Positions 11,190 to 20,471 of a DNA stretch of 64,000 bases are shown piece by piece. Each line of letters begins with the position of its first letter. The first letter of the stretch is position 1. Below the pieces are notes generated by a model that was not told the DNA's origin, did not search any database, and saw only the letters and a list, made by a program, of their open reading frames with translations. The position numbers and the translations under genes were made by a program. Source of the stretch: Gnetum montanum (lineage: Eukaryota; Streptophyta; Gnetopsida; Gnetales; Gnetaceae); assembly GCA_015680685.1 (NCBI GenBank), contig MNCI01022218.1, positions 289,287 to 353,286 on the forward strand, read 5' to 3'.

Positions 11190-11610
11190 CCCCTTAATTC
11201 ATTTATAGATAACCGAAAATGCATCACATTGAGCTCTTCTTGACTCAGGTTCTAGAGTCAACCTAATTTCACAAAAGATGTATCAAGCCTAGAACCTGCC
11301 CCAACTTAAGAAGAGTAACATACAACTGGAGCTGGCTAACCAGTCCATCACCATTCCCTTAGGATTGGTGGAGGACATTATCACCACTGTGTGTGGGTGG
11401 TCATACCTAGCTGATTTCCTGGTGATTGAGGTTAACAACGAAGGGGGCTTCCTCATTATAATGGGAAGGCCGTGGCTAAGTGTTGTAAACGCGTACCTAG
11501 GAATCCATGATCTTTCCTTGCAAATTTCTAAGATGAATATTTACAGAAAGATCAAGAAGAAGAAGATTCCATGCATCGCATACAGTGATTCATCAGGTGA
11601 TGACATGGAG
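11190..11610 (+). pseudogene. Element A aspartic protease remnant
   Basis: A retropepsin-like domain that would process Gag. The catalytic motif LLDSGSRVNLI is readable near 11235-11268. It is followed by NLPQLKKSNIQLELANQS, a GLVEDIITTVCGWS segment and the terminal IIMGRPWLSVVNA block (11456-11495). A TAG stop lies between the catalytic motif and the rest. The open frame 11365-12129 (254 codons) covers only the second half of the protease and runs on through the pol-deletion junction into non-coding sequence. Homologous proteases occur in B (35953-36400) and F (15040-15420). Confidence 0.8.
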
Positions 11611-11906
11611 GATATGTCTCCATGTGAGAGGTGTGTCTATGAGAGTGAGAAACAAAGATGCTTGTATGTAGCAACCACACAACTAGTAGTAGACACCCCA
11701 TGGTTGACAGCCACTCGAAGGAGCAAGCAAATATGCATGGAACGAACTGAGGAGAAAACTCATGCCAACAACCGTGGCATAGACACATTGGAATGTGAGC
11801 ATCGCCAACTTCCACCCCTCAACTTAAGATCATCAATTGGGAGAAGTTGGGCATTTCTTAGAAATTCAAATAGATGCTCATTATTTCGGATCTCTTCCTT
11901 ACAACT

Positions 11907-11937
11907 CAGTCATGGGAGAATGGCCACCTATGCTAAT
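11907..11937 (+). other. Internal polypurine-like tract, element A
   Basis: CAGTCATGGGAGAATGGCC and the following CACCTATGCTAAT recur just after the end of pol in B (32754-32786, minus) and C (58931-58960), with a shorter match in F (18650-18676). The first part closely matches the terminal polypurine tract of the same element (CAGTCATGGGGGTA, 13714-13727). A second plus-strand priming site is a possible role. Confidence 0.55.
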
Positions 11938-12544
11938 CATATGGGGTCCTTAGTTCTTTTTCAAACTTTGTTTTACACATTTTTGTTTTACAACGTTTTT
12001 GTTTTACACGTTTTTGTTTTACAAATTTCTTTAACTTTTTCTGTTTTTGTTTTACACCATCGTTTTACTTTTCTATTTTTTGTGTATGTGTGTGTGTGCC
12101 ACCCACCATGTAAGTTTGTCACCCAATAAGTGTTCGGACTAATGGTATGAACTATTTTCATATTGATTGCTAATGTTTTGTTTTTACCTTTAAGTTACAA
12201 TGTTGATACTAAGGTATGTTTCTTTTGATATGGCAGGCAATGAGATCACTTCATCCATCCATCCACCAATTTCTATGGTTTCTCTTGGCTTGGAAATGTA
12301 TAGTTCCCTTCTAATAAGAACTTTAATGAATCAGTGACTAGGTATTTCTCAAACTAACGAAGGACTCAAGGATTGCAAAGGGTGTGACTCCAAGGGAACT
12401 TGGTGCTTTTGTGTTGGTCATTCACTTAGGTGCTTGGATGTTTTCTTCTTGAGTTTTCTTACCATTCCGATGTTACCCAATTATCGGAAGATGAGCCAAT
12501 AAAAATAAGAAGTCTTTACATGGTGTGGTTCTCATGCATAAAAA

Positions 12545-12736
12545 NNNNNNNNNNNNNNNNNNNNNNNNNNNNNNNNNNNNNNNNNNNNNNNNNNNNNNNN
12601 NNNNNNNNNNNNNNNNNNNNNNNNNNNNNNNNNNNNNNNNNNNNNNNNNNNNNNNNNNNNNNNNNNNNNNNNNNNNNNNNNNNNNNNNNNNNNNNNNNNN
12701 NNNNNNNNNNNNNNNNNNNNNNNNNNNNNNNNNNNN
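12545..12736. other. Assembly gap (192 N)
   Basis: Undetermined bases inside the 3' region of element A. Reading frames called across it are artefacts. Confidence 0.99.
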
Positions 12737-12935
12737 CTTGAGATTCCATTCCATTTCTCTTCTCTCCATTGTTCACCTCATTGCCGGTTGTATCATTAGT
12801 GTATATATTTTGGTTGATACATTGTTTTCTTTTTGGTAAATTCTTGTGGTTAAGACTTTAACTCCTATTCCAAAAGACATTCCCAAAGCCTACAGATTCT
12901 TTGAATGTGGGTCTATCAGGGCATTAACGACATGA

Positions 12936-12958
12936 GCCTGCTTTGGGGAGGACCCACT
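12936..12958 (+). other. Conserved GGGGAGGACC block, element A
   Basis: GCCTGCTTTGGGGAGGACC followed by CACT. Near-identical blocks occur at 31473-31495 (minus, B), 59966-59988 (C) and 19865-19887 (F), always between the internal purine tract and the 3' LTR. Confidence 0.75.
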
Positions 12959-13187
12959 GACATTTCTATTTGGAGCATTAGTTAACTTCTTTTCCTTAAC
13001 ATTTTGCACTTAATTATTATTTTGTTTACTCCCATCTTGACATCCATTTCACTGATATTTTCAGTTGTCCATTTTTATCTATCTTTCTTACTCCTTTCCC
13101 TTCTTCATTCTACCGCTACCGAAGGTTCGCGATTAGTCATGGGGGTATAGGCCCGCTTTTTTCGATTTTCTCCTAGCCCCAAAATTT

Positions 13188-13588
13188 TTGATTCTCTTCC
13201 TAACCCCTACACTTTCGGTAGTCATCAGTAACATCTTCCCAGGTCCATATCAGCCATACCACAACCTAGCCAATGGACTTACACCGAAGCAAGGTATTAA
13301 TTACATGATGATTCATTTACACTTGCTAATATATGAGTATGTTGTGTGTGCAGATGGCGATCATGCAAACAAAGGATTGGATTTGGAGTTGGAGCAAACA
13401 CTTGGAATGGAGTAGCACTGAAGCATCTCTACAAGGAGCAAGATCAATGGCGCGCTTATGGATGGACAACGAAAAGTGCAATCTTGGTGTTGGTAGTAGC
13501 AACACTTCTTTCTATCTCTCTCTTTCTCTCAAGCTGCCAACAAAGGGCTAATGTCATTGTAATAAGGTGTTCACCCTTGTTATCATGA
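13188..13588 (+). pseudogene. Element A post-pol reading frame with putative intron
   Basis: Two overlapping frames lie just upstream of the 3' LTR. The first (13188-13415) crosses a possible intron, 13294-13353, with AAG|GTATT at the donor, CTAAT as a branch-point-like motif and GTGTGCAG at the acceptor. The second (13346-13588) ends with a strongly hydrophobic segment, SAILVLVVATLLSISLFL, followed by Ser-Cys-Cln-rich residues. B and C have an intron of about the same size at the same place, also followed by a reading frame with a C-terminal hydrophobic segment. An envelope-like or small membrane protein is possible. Spliced frames do not agree between copies, so coding is not established. 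Sixty nt is short for a plant intron. Confidence 0.4.
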
Positions 13589-13716
13589 ACACCAGTTTTG
13601 TCAAGTCTTGTAATAATGATCCATTCACATGTCATCCCATTAGTTCCATTCCCCTCAATAATTCCATACCTTCCTGATATTATTGTAAGGAACTCGAGGA
13701 CAAGTTTTCCATTCAG

Positions 13717-13727
13717 TCATGGGGGTA
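13717..13727 (+). other. Element A polypurine tract
   Basis: CATGGGGGTA-type purine tract directly abutting TGATGAG of the 3' LTR. The same phrase precedes the 3' LTRs of B, C and, altered, G. Confidence 0.85.
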
Positions 13728-14592
13728 TGATGAGACGCGATATGCACAAGCCGCAATATCGCGTTCCACCGCCAAATCTATAAATAAGAGGCGGCACTTC
13801 CCTCATTTCCATATAGAGGCTAGAAGTAGCGAAGCTCTGACAAATTAATCACCCCAGAGATAGAATATTTTCCATGTGCCTGTAGTAGGAGTCCCCCAAG
13901 TGAACGGTTCTTTATTTAAGCAGCTTTGTACCTGAATGCAAGTTATGTATCGAAATAAAGATGAGCTTTGTGGATAAACCTTGCAGTAAATGGATAGGTT
14001 TATTTAATGTTATTTATTGCTTTCTGAGTATCGTGGCATGAGTACAACTTGGTTACGAGCATTGACGAATGTGTATGGCTAACCAAGGAATTGGCTACTC
14101 ATCGCGATTAGATTCTCTCACCCTTATCTCCTAGAACAGACGAGTACAACTTGATTACAAGCATCTATGGATGTGTACGGCTAGTTAGGTGCCTCAGTAT
14201 GAATGCTTCGAGCATATGCGTTACGTGTGGTAATCTCAGTAACGATTAGCATTTGGTAGCCACAGTTGCACAGTTCAGGGTGTGTACGGTAAGTGGGAAT
14301 GGATGCTGATGCTAGTTAATTTAGACTTAGGTCCTTAGTTAGAGTAGTTAATTCTCTCAACCCTTCACCCTTTAGCATAGGAGATAAACCTAAAAAGACC
14401 AAAAAAATCATATACCTCAGACTTATTTAACCATACACCGTGACAACAACAAGTAAGTCTGGGAAGACAACGATTAATTAACCCCAAGTGTTCCTTGCGG
14501 CGTTTAGGCATTTAGTCTGCGGAGTTCGACTGGATTGCACGTGCTACACTCGTTTCCTATGGTTGAGTGTAGGGGTACCTCACCACTCATCA
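13728..14592 (+). repeat. Element A 3' LTR
   Basis: Direct repeat of 7511-8459, starting TGATGAGACGCG and ending CACTCATCA, with TATAAATA at 13789. It lacks part of the palindromic array and part of the 106-bp internal duplication found in the 5' LTR. Confidence 0.95.
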
Positions 14593-15039
14593 TTTAGGAA
14601 ATATAGCAGTTCAAACTCATCAATATTACACACTAGATTACCATAGGCCAACACCTCCTAGGATGGACTCTAGTCCATACATGCATCCATAAATAGCTAG
14701 TTTATTAAATCCAACTACTAATCCTTTACCAACTATAACACCACTTGTAATGCAGGAAGAACTACCATCGCAACCTCAACAAAAAAATGTAGTTAGCATA
14801 GTGAATAAGTAAGAGGAGATAATCATATAGGAATCATAATCAAGGAAATGACCATTCTTTCGAACAAGTCTCAAGAAGGTTCGAATGATGGGGAACACAT
14901 CTACTTCTACTCCATCCACATTCAATCCTCCTATAAATAGCAAGCTTTCATCATCATCTAATGTAAATGTGACAATTATTATGCTGATACAAACCATTAC
15001 TTATTAGCTCAAGGTAGGAGCACTTCCTAAAAAATGAAT

Positions 15040-15420
15040 AGATCCAAGAAATCCCTTAGTATACCTTCAAGTAGTAGGTTAAAATCCATGCAAGGCTCTA
15101 CAATATTCTAGGTTGAGGATGAACCTAATATTGTAAGATATGTATCAAACCTGGAATCTACCACTATTGAAGAAAAGAAACATTCATCTAGATCTTAAAA
15201 ACCAATTGATCATAGTTCCTCTAGGACAAGTGGATGATGTAATGACCACCATTAGTGGCTGGTCCTACCTTACTAATTTTCTATACATCCATGTAGGTAA
15301 AAGCAAGGAAGAGTTCCCAATCATCATGGGAAGGGCTTGGCTTAGCACTATAGATGCTAAGCTTAATATTAGAGACTTGTCCTTAAGAAATATCCATGGA
15401 AGATGAAGCTAGGATTATTT
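15040..15420 (+). pseudogene. Element F aspartic protease remnant
   Basis: The open stretch 15140-15406 (88 codons) reads MYQTWNLPLLKKRNI, then a GQVDDVMTTISGWSYL segment and the terminal FPIIMGRAWLSTIDAKLNI block. It aligns by eye with the proteases of A and B. The catalytic DSG, expected near 15085-15110, is lost to substitutions and stops. It lies between the gag tail and the RT in normal gypsy order. Confidence 0.75.
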
Positions 15421-15959
15421 AGAGATGTAGAGTTCCATGTATACCATTCAGAAATAATAAGGGCAGTTATGTACAAAAAACATAAGCAATTAAATAAGAA
15501 GATAATACAACATGAAACAAATGTATCTAAGAAATGTGTATGCGAAAATGCTTGTATGTGGTAGCCATCCAACAAGAAGAAATGAAATGGCTGATTATAG
15601 TTAATGAAATTAAAACAAACATATAAATGGAACCAACAAATCAAATAATAAGAACCTATGTACAAAATGCTGACAAGTTAGAACAAGTGAGAAGAAGACA
15701 TTCCTATACACATGCAAGTCAAGAAGAAGAGATAGAATGGAGATGATTAGAGATCACTAATAAAGTTGAACTAGAATTGTTAGAATTAAAGGCCCTACTA
15801 GTAGTGCTTGAATATGATTTTATGAATATTTAGAAGCTAATTATAATCAACACCAACCTAGACAAAGAGAAAAAGAAGAATTTGTTAGAAGTAGTCAACA
15901 AGTGGTCTAATGCATTTGTGTGGTCTCATGATGAGATCACATGAATTGATCCTAGAATC

Positions 15960-16790
15960 TATCAACATCAAATATATACTGATCCAGTAGTAAAACCATG
16001 ACACCAACCACAAAGAAGGCTAAACCCAAAACTCAAAGAAGTGGTGGAGAAAGAGTTGAAAAAATTACTAAAGGATTTCTTCATACATCCCATTGCCAAT
16101 AGTGGATGGGTCAATCCCTTGGTAATCATTCTAAGGAAGGAGGACAAGTGATGAGTGTCCATCAACTTTTGATTGTTGAACTCTGCTACATTCAAGGATC
16201 ATTTTCCTCTACCATTTTTGACCAAGTCCTAGATACTATTGCAAGACATGAGTACTAGAGTATTCTAGATGGGTACAAAAAATATAATCAAATCTACATT
16301 GCACTTGAGGATCAAAAGAAGACAACGTTCATCAGTCCATGAGGAATTTTTTTTTACAAGAAAATGTCTTTTGGCCTTTACAATTTACCTACTACCTTCC
16401 ATAGAATCATACTCAGCATCTTCCAAAAACAAATAGAAAATGATGATGAAGCATTTATGGATAAATTTTCCATGTATGGGCTAGATTTTAAATAGGCACT
16501 ATACCATCTAGAGAAAGTCTTAAAGACATATATAGAGACTAATTTAAAGCTTGATTGGCAAAAAATTCATCTTATGATCTAGAATGGGATTGTATTAGGG
16601 CACAAAATCTCATAGAAAGAAATAGAGGTTGATCCTAACAAAGTTTGAGTCATTTAGAACATCAACGAGAGGCCATAGACTATCAAGGATGTTCAATCAT
16701 ATTTGGATCATATAGGATATAAGAAAAGGTTCATAGAAAACATTTCAAAAATTGCAAAGCCGCTAGTTGAGTTAACCAAGAAGGACGCAC
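15960..16790 (+). pseudogene. Element F reverse transcriptase remnant
   Basis: RT segments appear in order across multiple stops. The entry segment RRLNPKLKEVVEKELKKLL with HPIANSGWVNPLVIILRKED lies near 16015-16145. The palm segment MSFGLYNLPTTFHRII is near 16365-16410. A MDKFSMYGLDF block takes the place of the catalytic F.DDF.VYG near 16460-16495. A thumb/connection segment GIVLGHKIS and EVDPNKV is near 16585-16650. The catalytic aspartates are partly replaced (DK for DD). It is dead and one of the most decayed copies in the window. Confidence 0.75.
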
Positions 16791-16799
16791 CCCTTTAGT

Positions 16800-17250
16800 G
16801 GATTGAATCATGTGAAAAGGCCTTTGAAACCTTGAAAGAAAAGTTGATTGAGACACCAATCATAGGATCTTTGGATTGATCCAAGCCTTTTCATATCATC
16901 ATAGATGCTTTAAACCATTCATTGGGTGTAGTGGTGGCATAGTTAGATGACTAGAAGAGGCCATAATATATTTATTACACTAGTAAAAGCATCACCGGAG
17001 CATAAATTAATTACACTACAATAGAAAAGGAGATAATGATAATGGTGTATGCAATGGAAAAATTTGAACATTATGTGCCCAGATACTTGATCTATGTCCA
17101 CATTGATCATAACATCATATGTTTTCTTATGAACAAACCAATAGTCAGTCCCCATATGATTAGATGACTTATTATCTTGTAGGAGTTTGACATAATGATG
17201 ATTGACAAGAAGGGCATGAAGAATGTTGTATCTAATCACTTGTTGAGATT
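16800..17250 (+). pseudogene. Element F RNase H remnant
   Basis: After the RT come the segments FETLKEKLIETPIIGSLD, FHIIIDALNHSLGVV (Asp of the first RNase H block), ISTTRKAS-type residues, TIEKEIMIMVYAMEKFEHYV and IHIDHNIICFLMNKP. These are the usual order of blocks in a gypsy RNase H. Several Gln/Trp-derived stops interrupt it. Position between RT and integrase supports the call. Confidence 0.65.
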
Positions 17251-17479
17251 TAGATAGATCTGATAGGACCATGTGGAACCATTGTCAAACCATTTTCCTA
17301 ATGAAAACTTGTTCACAAAGACTGTCATGGCTATAGAATCAACAAGAAATTCATGGATAAGTGATTACCTAACTTTTCTAACAAAAAAAGAGCTTGATAT
17401 TGGGTGGAGCAAGAAATAGAAAGAGAAATTCCTTCATAAGGTGAAAAGATACATAGAAATCAATAGAAATATTTATAAG

Positions 17480-18480
17480 ATTTGTGCCGATGGGTTAGTC
17501 CAATGGTGCATACTAGAATGTAATCAACAACAGATCCTACAAGATGCACATGAAGGTCCATGTGGATGCCATCACATAGGGTATTAGAAAATACTAAAAC
17601 TAATGATGGTAGGCTACTACTCACCTACCTTATTTCGAGATGTCCATATCTTTACAAAATCTTTTGAAAGATGCCAAAAAGATGGATAAATAACAAAAAA
17701 AGATGAAGAGTTGTAGCAATGGATATAGCCATTGGAATCATTTGATATATGGAAAATTAATTTTATGGGCCCCATCATGTCCATGTCAATTGGGAAGACC
17801 TATATAATTATGATTGTAGATTATTGTACCAAGTGAGTAGAACCCGTAGCAGTCAAAGATTGTACCAGAATAATAGCTACCAAGTTTTTTCAACAACATG
17901 TGATGAACCAATTTGGAGTAACAAGAATGCATATCTTTGATAATGGGACTCATTTTACCATTGCAACTTTTAAGAAGCTCATGCAACAACTTGGGGTAAA
18001 CCATAAGTTGGCCAAACCATACCATCCTCAAGCCAATGGTCAAATAGAAGTAACTAGGATGGTTAGTATATTTAGAAAAGATTGGAGGACAAAGCTAAAT
18101 GATGCTCTATGGACCTATATAATAATGTTGAAATTGCTGATTGGTTGTTTACCCTATGAGCTAGTTTACATCAAGTTACTCATGCTACCAATCTGGGCAG
18201 AGATTCAAACTCTAGCATTGCTAGCCAACTTGACCTAAACATGAGCTTTTCCAAAAGAGAGCACATAATAAATTTTAATCTATTAGAAGAGAATAGGTTA
18301 GTAGCACTTTTGAGCAAGGAGATCCACAATAATTACTCCAAGAATATGCACAATGCTTGTATAAGGCTAGTAGTGATATAGCTAGGCAACAAGGTCCTTT
18401 ATTATAACCCTAATCATGTCCAGCAAAAGGCCAACTTTCAAACACTTTTAGGAGTACCCTATATCATTTAGGCAACTTAC
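17480..18480 (+). pseudogene. Element F integrase remnant
   Basis: An N-terminal zinc-binding region is visible near 17545-17690 (HEGPCGCHHIGY and ERCQKDG). The core follows from 17740: INFMGPIMS with its first Asp changed to Asn, IIMIVDYCTK, then in the 112-codon open stretch 17900-18238 FDNGTHFTIATFKKLM (second Asp) and YHPQANGQIEV (catalytic Glu). DALWTYI and PYELVYI follow, as in Athila/Tat integrases. A decayed tail runs to about 18480. Loss of the first catalytic Asp and several stops rule out activity. Confidence 0.8.
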
Positions 18481-18649
18481 CCTTCTAGTTCCATGCATAT
18501 TTAGCATCCATTTAGCTGACATAAGCTTATTCTTGTAAACATCTAGCATGTCAAACCTTATCATCAATATCCCAACTCTACTAGGGATTCCACCCAATTT
18601 TTTGAATGTCCTCTACTTATTCACTTTTTCAATTAAGTAATCCTAATCA

Positions 18650-20222
18650 TAGTTGTGGGGATGTCCACTATGACACATAAGTACCTTCTAAATTTTCTAC
18701 GTTCTTATTGCTTTTCTACTTTCTTTATATATTTTACCTTTTTTATACTCTTTCATTTCTTAAATTTTTTATATTATTTGATATTTTATAATTATTTAAT
18801 AATTTTTCATTCTTTTTATCTTTCTAATTCTTGATATTTTCCCTAATTTTTCATGTTTCTCATGTTTTTTTCTCATTTTACTTGTACATATTTTTGTCAA
18901 TTTTTAATAAAGCACACCAAATAAAGCAAGATGTAGTTCCAATAAGGTGAAGATTTCTCTATATTATTGATCATAAAGCATTGATTATCTATACAATGAG
19001 ACCACAACATCCATCCACCCTTTCCAACAATAAGAGGTTCTTACCATGGTCATAATGATATTCTTCTCATAATAAAATGAAGAATATAATTTTGGTCATT
19101 ATGCTTGGACAGAGGAGTGAAGAATCACGTGGGAATGGAAAGGATGTAACATCAAGGAGATTTGTGGATTCCTTGGGATTACTAAAATGAATTCTATCTT
19201 GTTACCACATATGTGTTATATCCTTGTAGATGTAATGAAAATTGGGAGTAAGAGTATAATAAGTGCTACTTTACGATGTCACTAGAAAACATGTTACCGA
19301 TGCCTAAAGGTAGTCCTCTAGTAAGGTCAAAATAATTAAAATAAAATTCATGCATAAAATAAAGGGTTCCACTAGAAAGATATGTTATCCATGCTTAAAG
19401 GTAGGAAGCTTCTCAAGAATCTAAAAAATAATAAAAAGAGTGCAATGAATAAACTTCTTCCTTGGACAATATGCGAAGTGGTAATACTCTTTGCAACAAT
19501 GGTAGTCTTATGGTTGTGAATCAAAGAGATGAAATAATTTGATGTCACTAGAAAGTGGTCTAGGCTTGGTTTGAATCTTGAACAAAAGGGCTAATGATCA
19601 CTTTAATCACTAATTATACACAAGGATTCATTATGCCTATTATAAGATACCTCACAACCTAGTTTTAGCAATCCTTTCTACACATCATCTCATCTCACTA
19701 TATATTTAATCATAGCTTTATGATTTTTTGTAATATAGTGTTATTTTCCCAATCTAGTGATGCTAATATGTGTGTGTTTCCCTAACAGGTATGTCTTACG
19801 TTCAACTCCTTGACTGTCTAAGGACACTTTTAGGTGTAGTTAGAGAAGGGCACTAAGGGTTGGAGCCAACTTTGGGGAGGACTTACTTGTGTAGCTCTTG
19901 TATTTCATACTTCACATGCAATTCCACATCATCTTGTATCTTCCAGTATCATCCAAAAATCTAATAAATACTTTCCTTACTTTCAAATATTTATCCATAT
20001 ACCTATAACCCTTCATCCGTCTTCTAAACACTTAATAAATTTTCATAGCCCAAAGTTCCTTCTTTATTGACTTTAAATGCCTACTTTTCAAAATTTTGAG
20101 CATCATGGCTTCTCTTAGATCCTATGAAATTTCTTACTGTATTTTAGTCATTCCATTTGACTCATTTTTTCCATGATAAATTGCTCACAAATTTGAAAAT
20201 TTTCAAGGTGACATTGTTGATG
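18650..20222 (+). other. Element F 3' region with family-conserved blocks
   Basis: It starts with AGTTGTGGGGATG (internal purine-like tract). Next come a T-rich stretch, ACAATGAGACCACAACATCC and ATCCACC (near 18994-19020), two copies of a CACTAGAAA..ATGTTAcCCATGC phrase about 90 bp apart (near 19280 and 19370), and GCCAACTTTGGGGAGGACT (19865-19883). These match positions in A, B and C. The 60-nt intron seen in the other three was not recognised here. Confidence 0.55.
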
Positions 20223-20300
20223 TGATGTATGAGCCCTCATACATCATTGATACAATGTTGTATCAATGATGTCAGACTTATAAAAATACTATATATATGC
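20223..20300 (+). promoter_or_regulatory. Twin perfect inverted repeats followed by TATA box
   Basis: Two adjoining perfect inverted repeats each have 11-bp arms and a 2-bp centre: TGATGTATGAG with its complement (20223-20246) and CATTGATACAA with its complement (20245-20268). TATAAAAATACTATATATAT follows at 20279. The arrangement matches the palindromes-then-TATA layout of this family's LTRs, and the motif TTGATACgATG recurs in LTR G (near 23925). It may be the remaining start of an LTR, or the promoter of the reading frame that begins at 20472. Confidence 0.6.
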
Positions 20301-20471
20301 ATGGGAAGTTGACAAATTTTCATTCTTGCTATTTGTAACAAGAGAAGTTTTTCCTATTTTCCTTTGGAGATCTAACAAGCTAACTTACAAAGCCCATAAA
20401 GTTGTCCCTACTACTCTAATTTTTGAAATTCTTGATTCTTGTTGATCCTAGAGCACTCAACTTAGTCATGG

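Larger units (their letters stand above)
11938..13716 (+). other. Element A 3' region with conserved non-coding blocks
   Basis: About 1.8 kb separates the internal purine tract from the 3' LTR. It begins with T-rich TTTTGTTTTACA repeats (11960-12060) also seen in B and C. A block CATCCATCCATCCACC lies near 12252-12270 after a probable splice-acceptor-like GGCAG. Next come the N gap, a block GCCTGCTTTGGGGAGGACC (12936-12954) and a possible 60-nt intron (13294-13353). All are matched in B and C, and the two blocks also in F, so this region was under some constraint while the family was active. Confidence 0.7.
7511..14592 (+). mobile_element. Element A: Ty3/gypsy LTR retrotransposon lacking pol
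   Basis: This 7.1-kb element has a 949-bp 5' LTR (7511-8459) and an 865-bp 3' LTR (13728-14592), both TGATGAG...CTCATCA. It also has a tRNA-Asp-type primer site (8461-8478) and a polypurine tract (13717-13727). The interior encodes gag (8601-10708) and a decayed protease (11190-11610). It then passes directly at about 11830 into the post-integrase region shared with elements B and C, so about 3 kb of RT, RNase H and integrase is missing. The flanks TCTAG (7506-7510) and TTTAG (14593-14597) could be a target duplication with one change. The two flanks belong to different older elements, so a rearrangement is also possible. A retains CG-rich motifs that its relatives have lost. Confidence 0.9.
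14593..20222 (+). mobile_element. Element F: decayed full-pol relative of A/B
   Basis: The internal part of a plus-strand Ty3/gypsy element of the A/B/C family. In order it has a Pro-rich gag tail (14594-14790), protease (15040-15420), RT (15960-16790), RNase H (16800-17250), integrase (17480-18240 and tail), an internal purine tract (18650-18676) and the conserved 3' blocks (18994-19020, 19865-19887). The upstream gag and 5' LTR are not present next to it; element A lies directly upstream. The 3' LTR boundary is not clear, because a different reading frame begins at about 20.47 kb. Stops are very frequent and mostly replace Gln, Arg or Trp codons, consistent with long methylation-driven C-to-T decay. 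Confidence 0.75.

Noticed and set aside
12430-12839. Several 86-104-codon frames spanning the gap
   Set aside because: They consist mainly of undetermined bases and are artefacts.
7506-14597. A firm target-site duplication for element A
   Set aside because: TCTAG versus TTTAG differ at one base and the two flanks belong to different old elements, so I do not treat it as proven.
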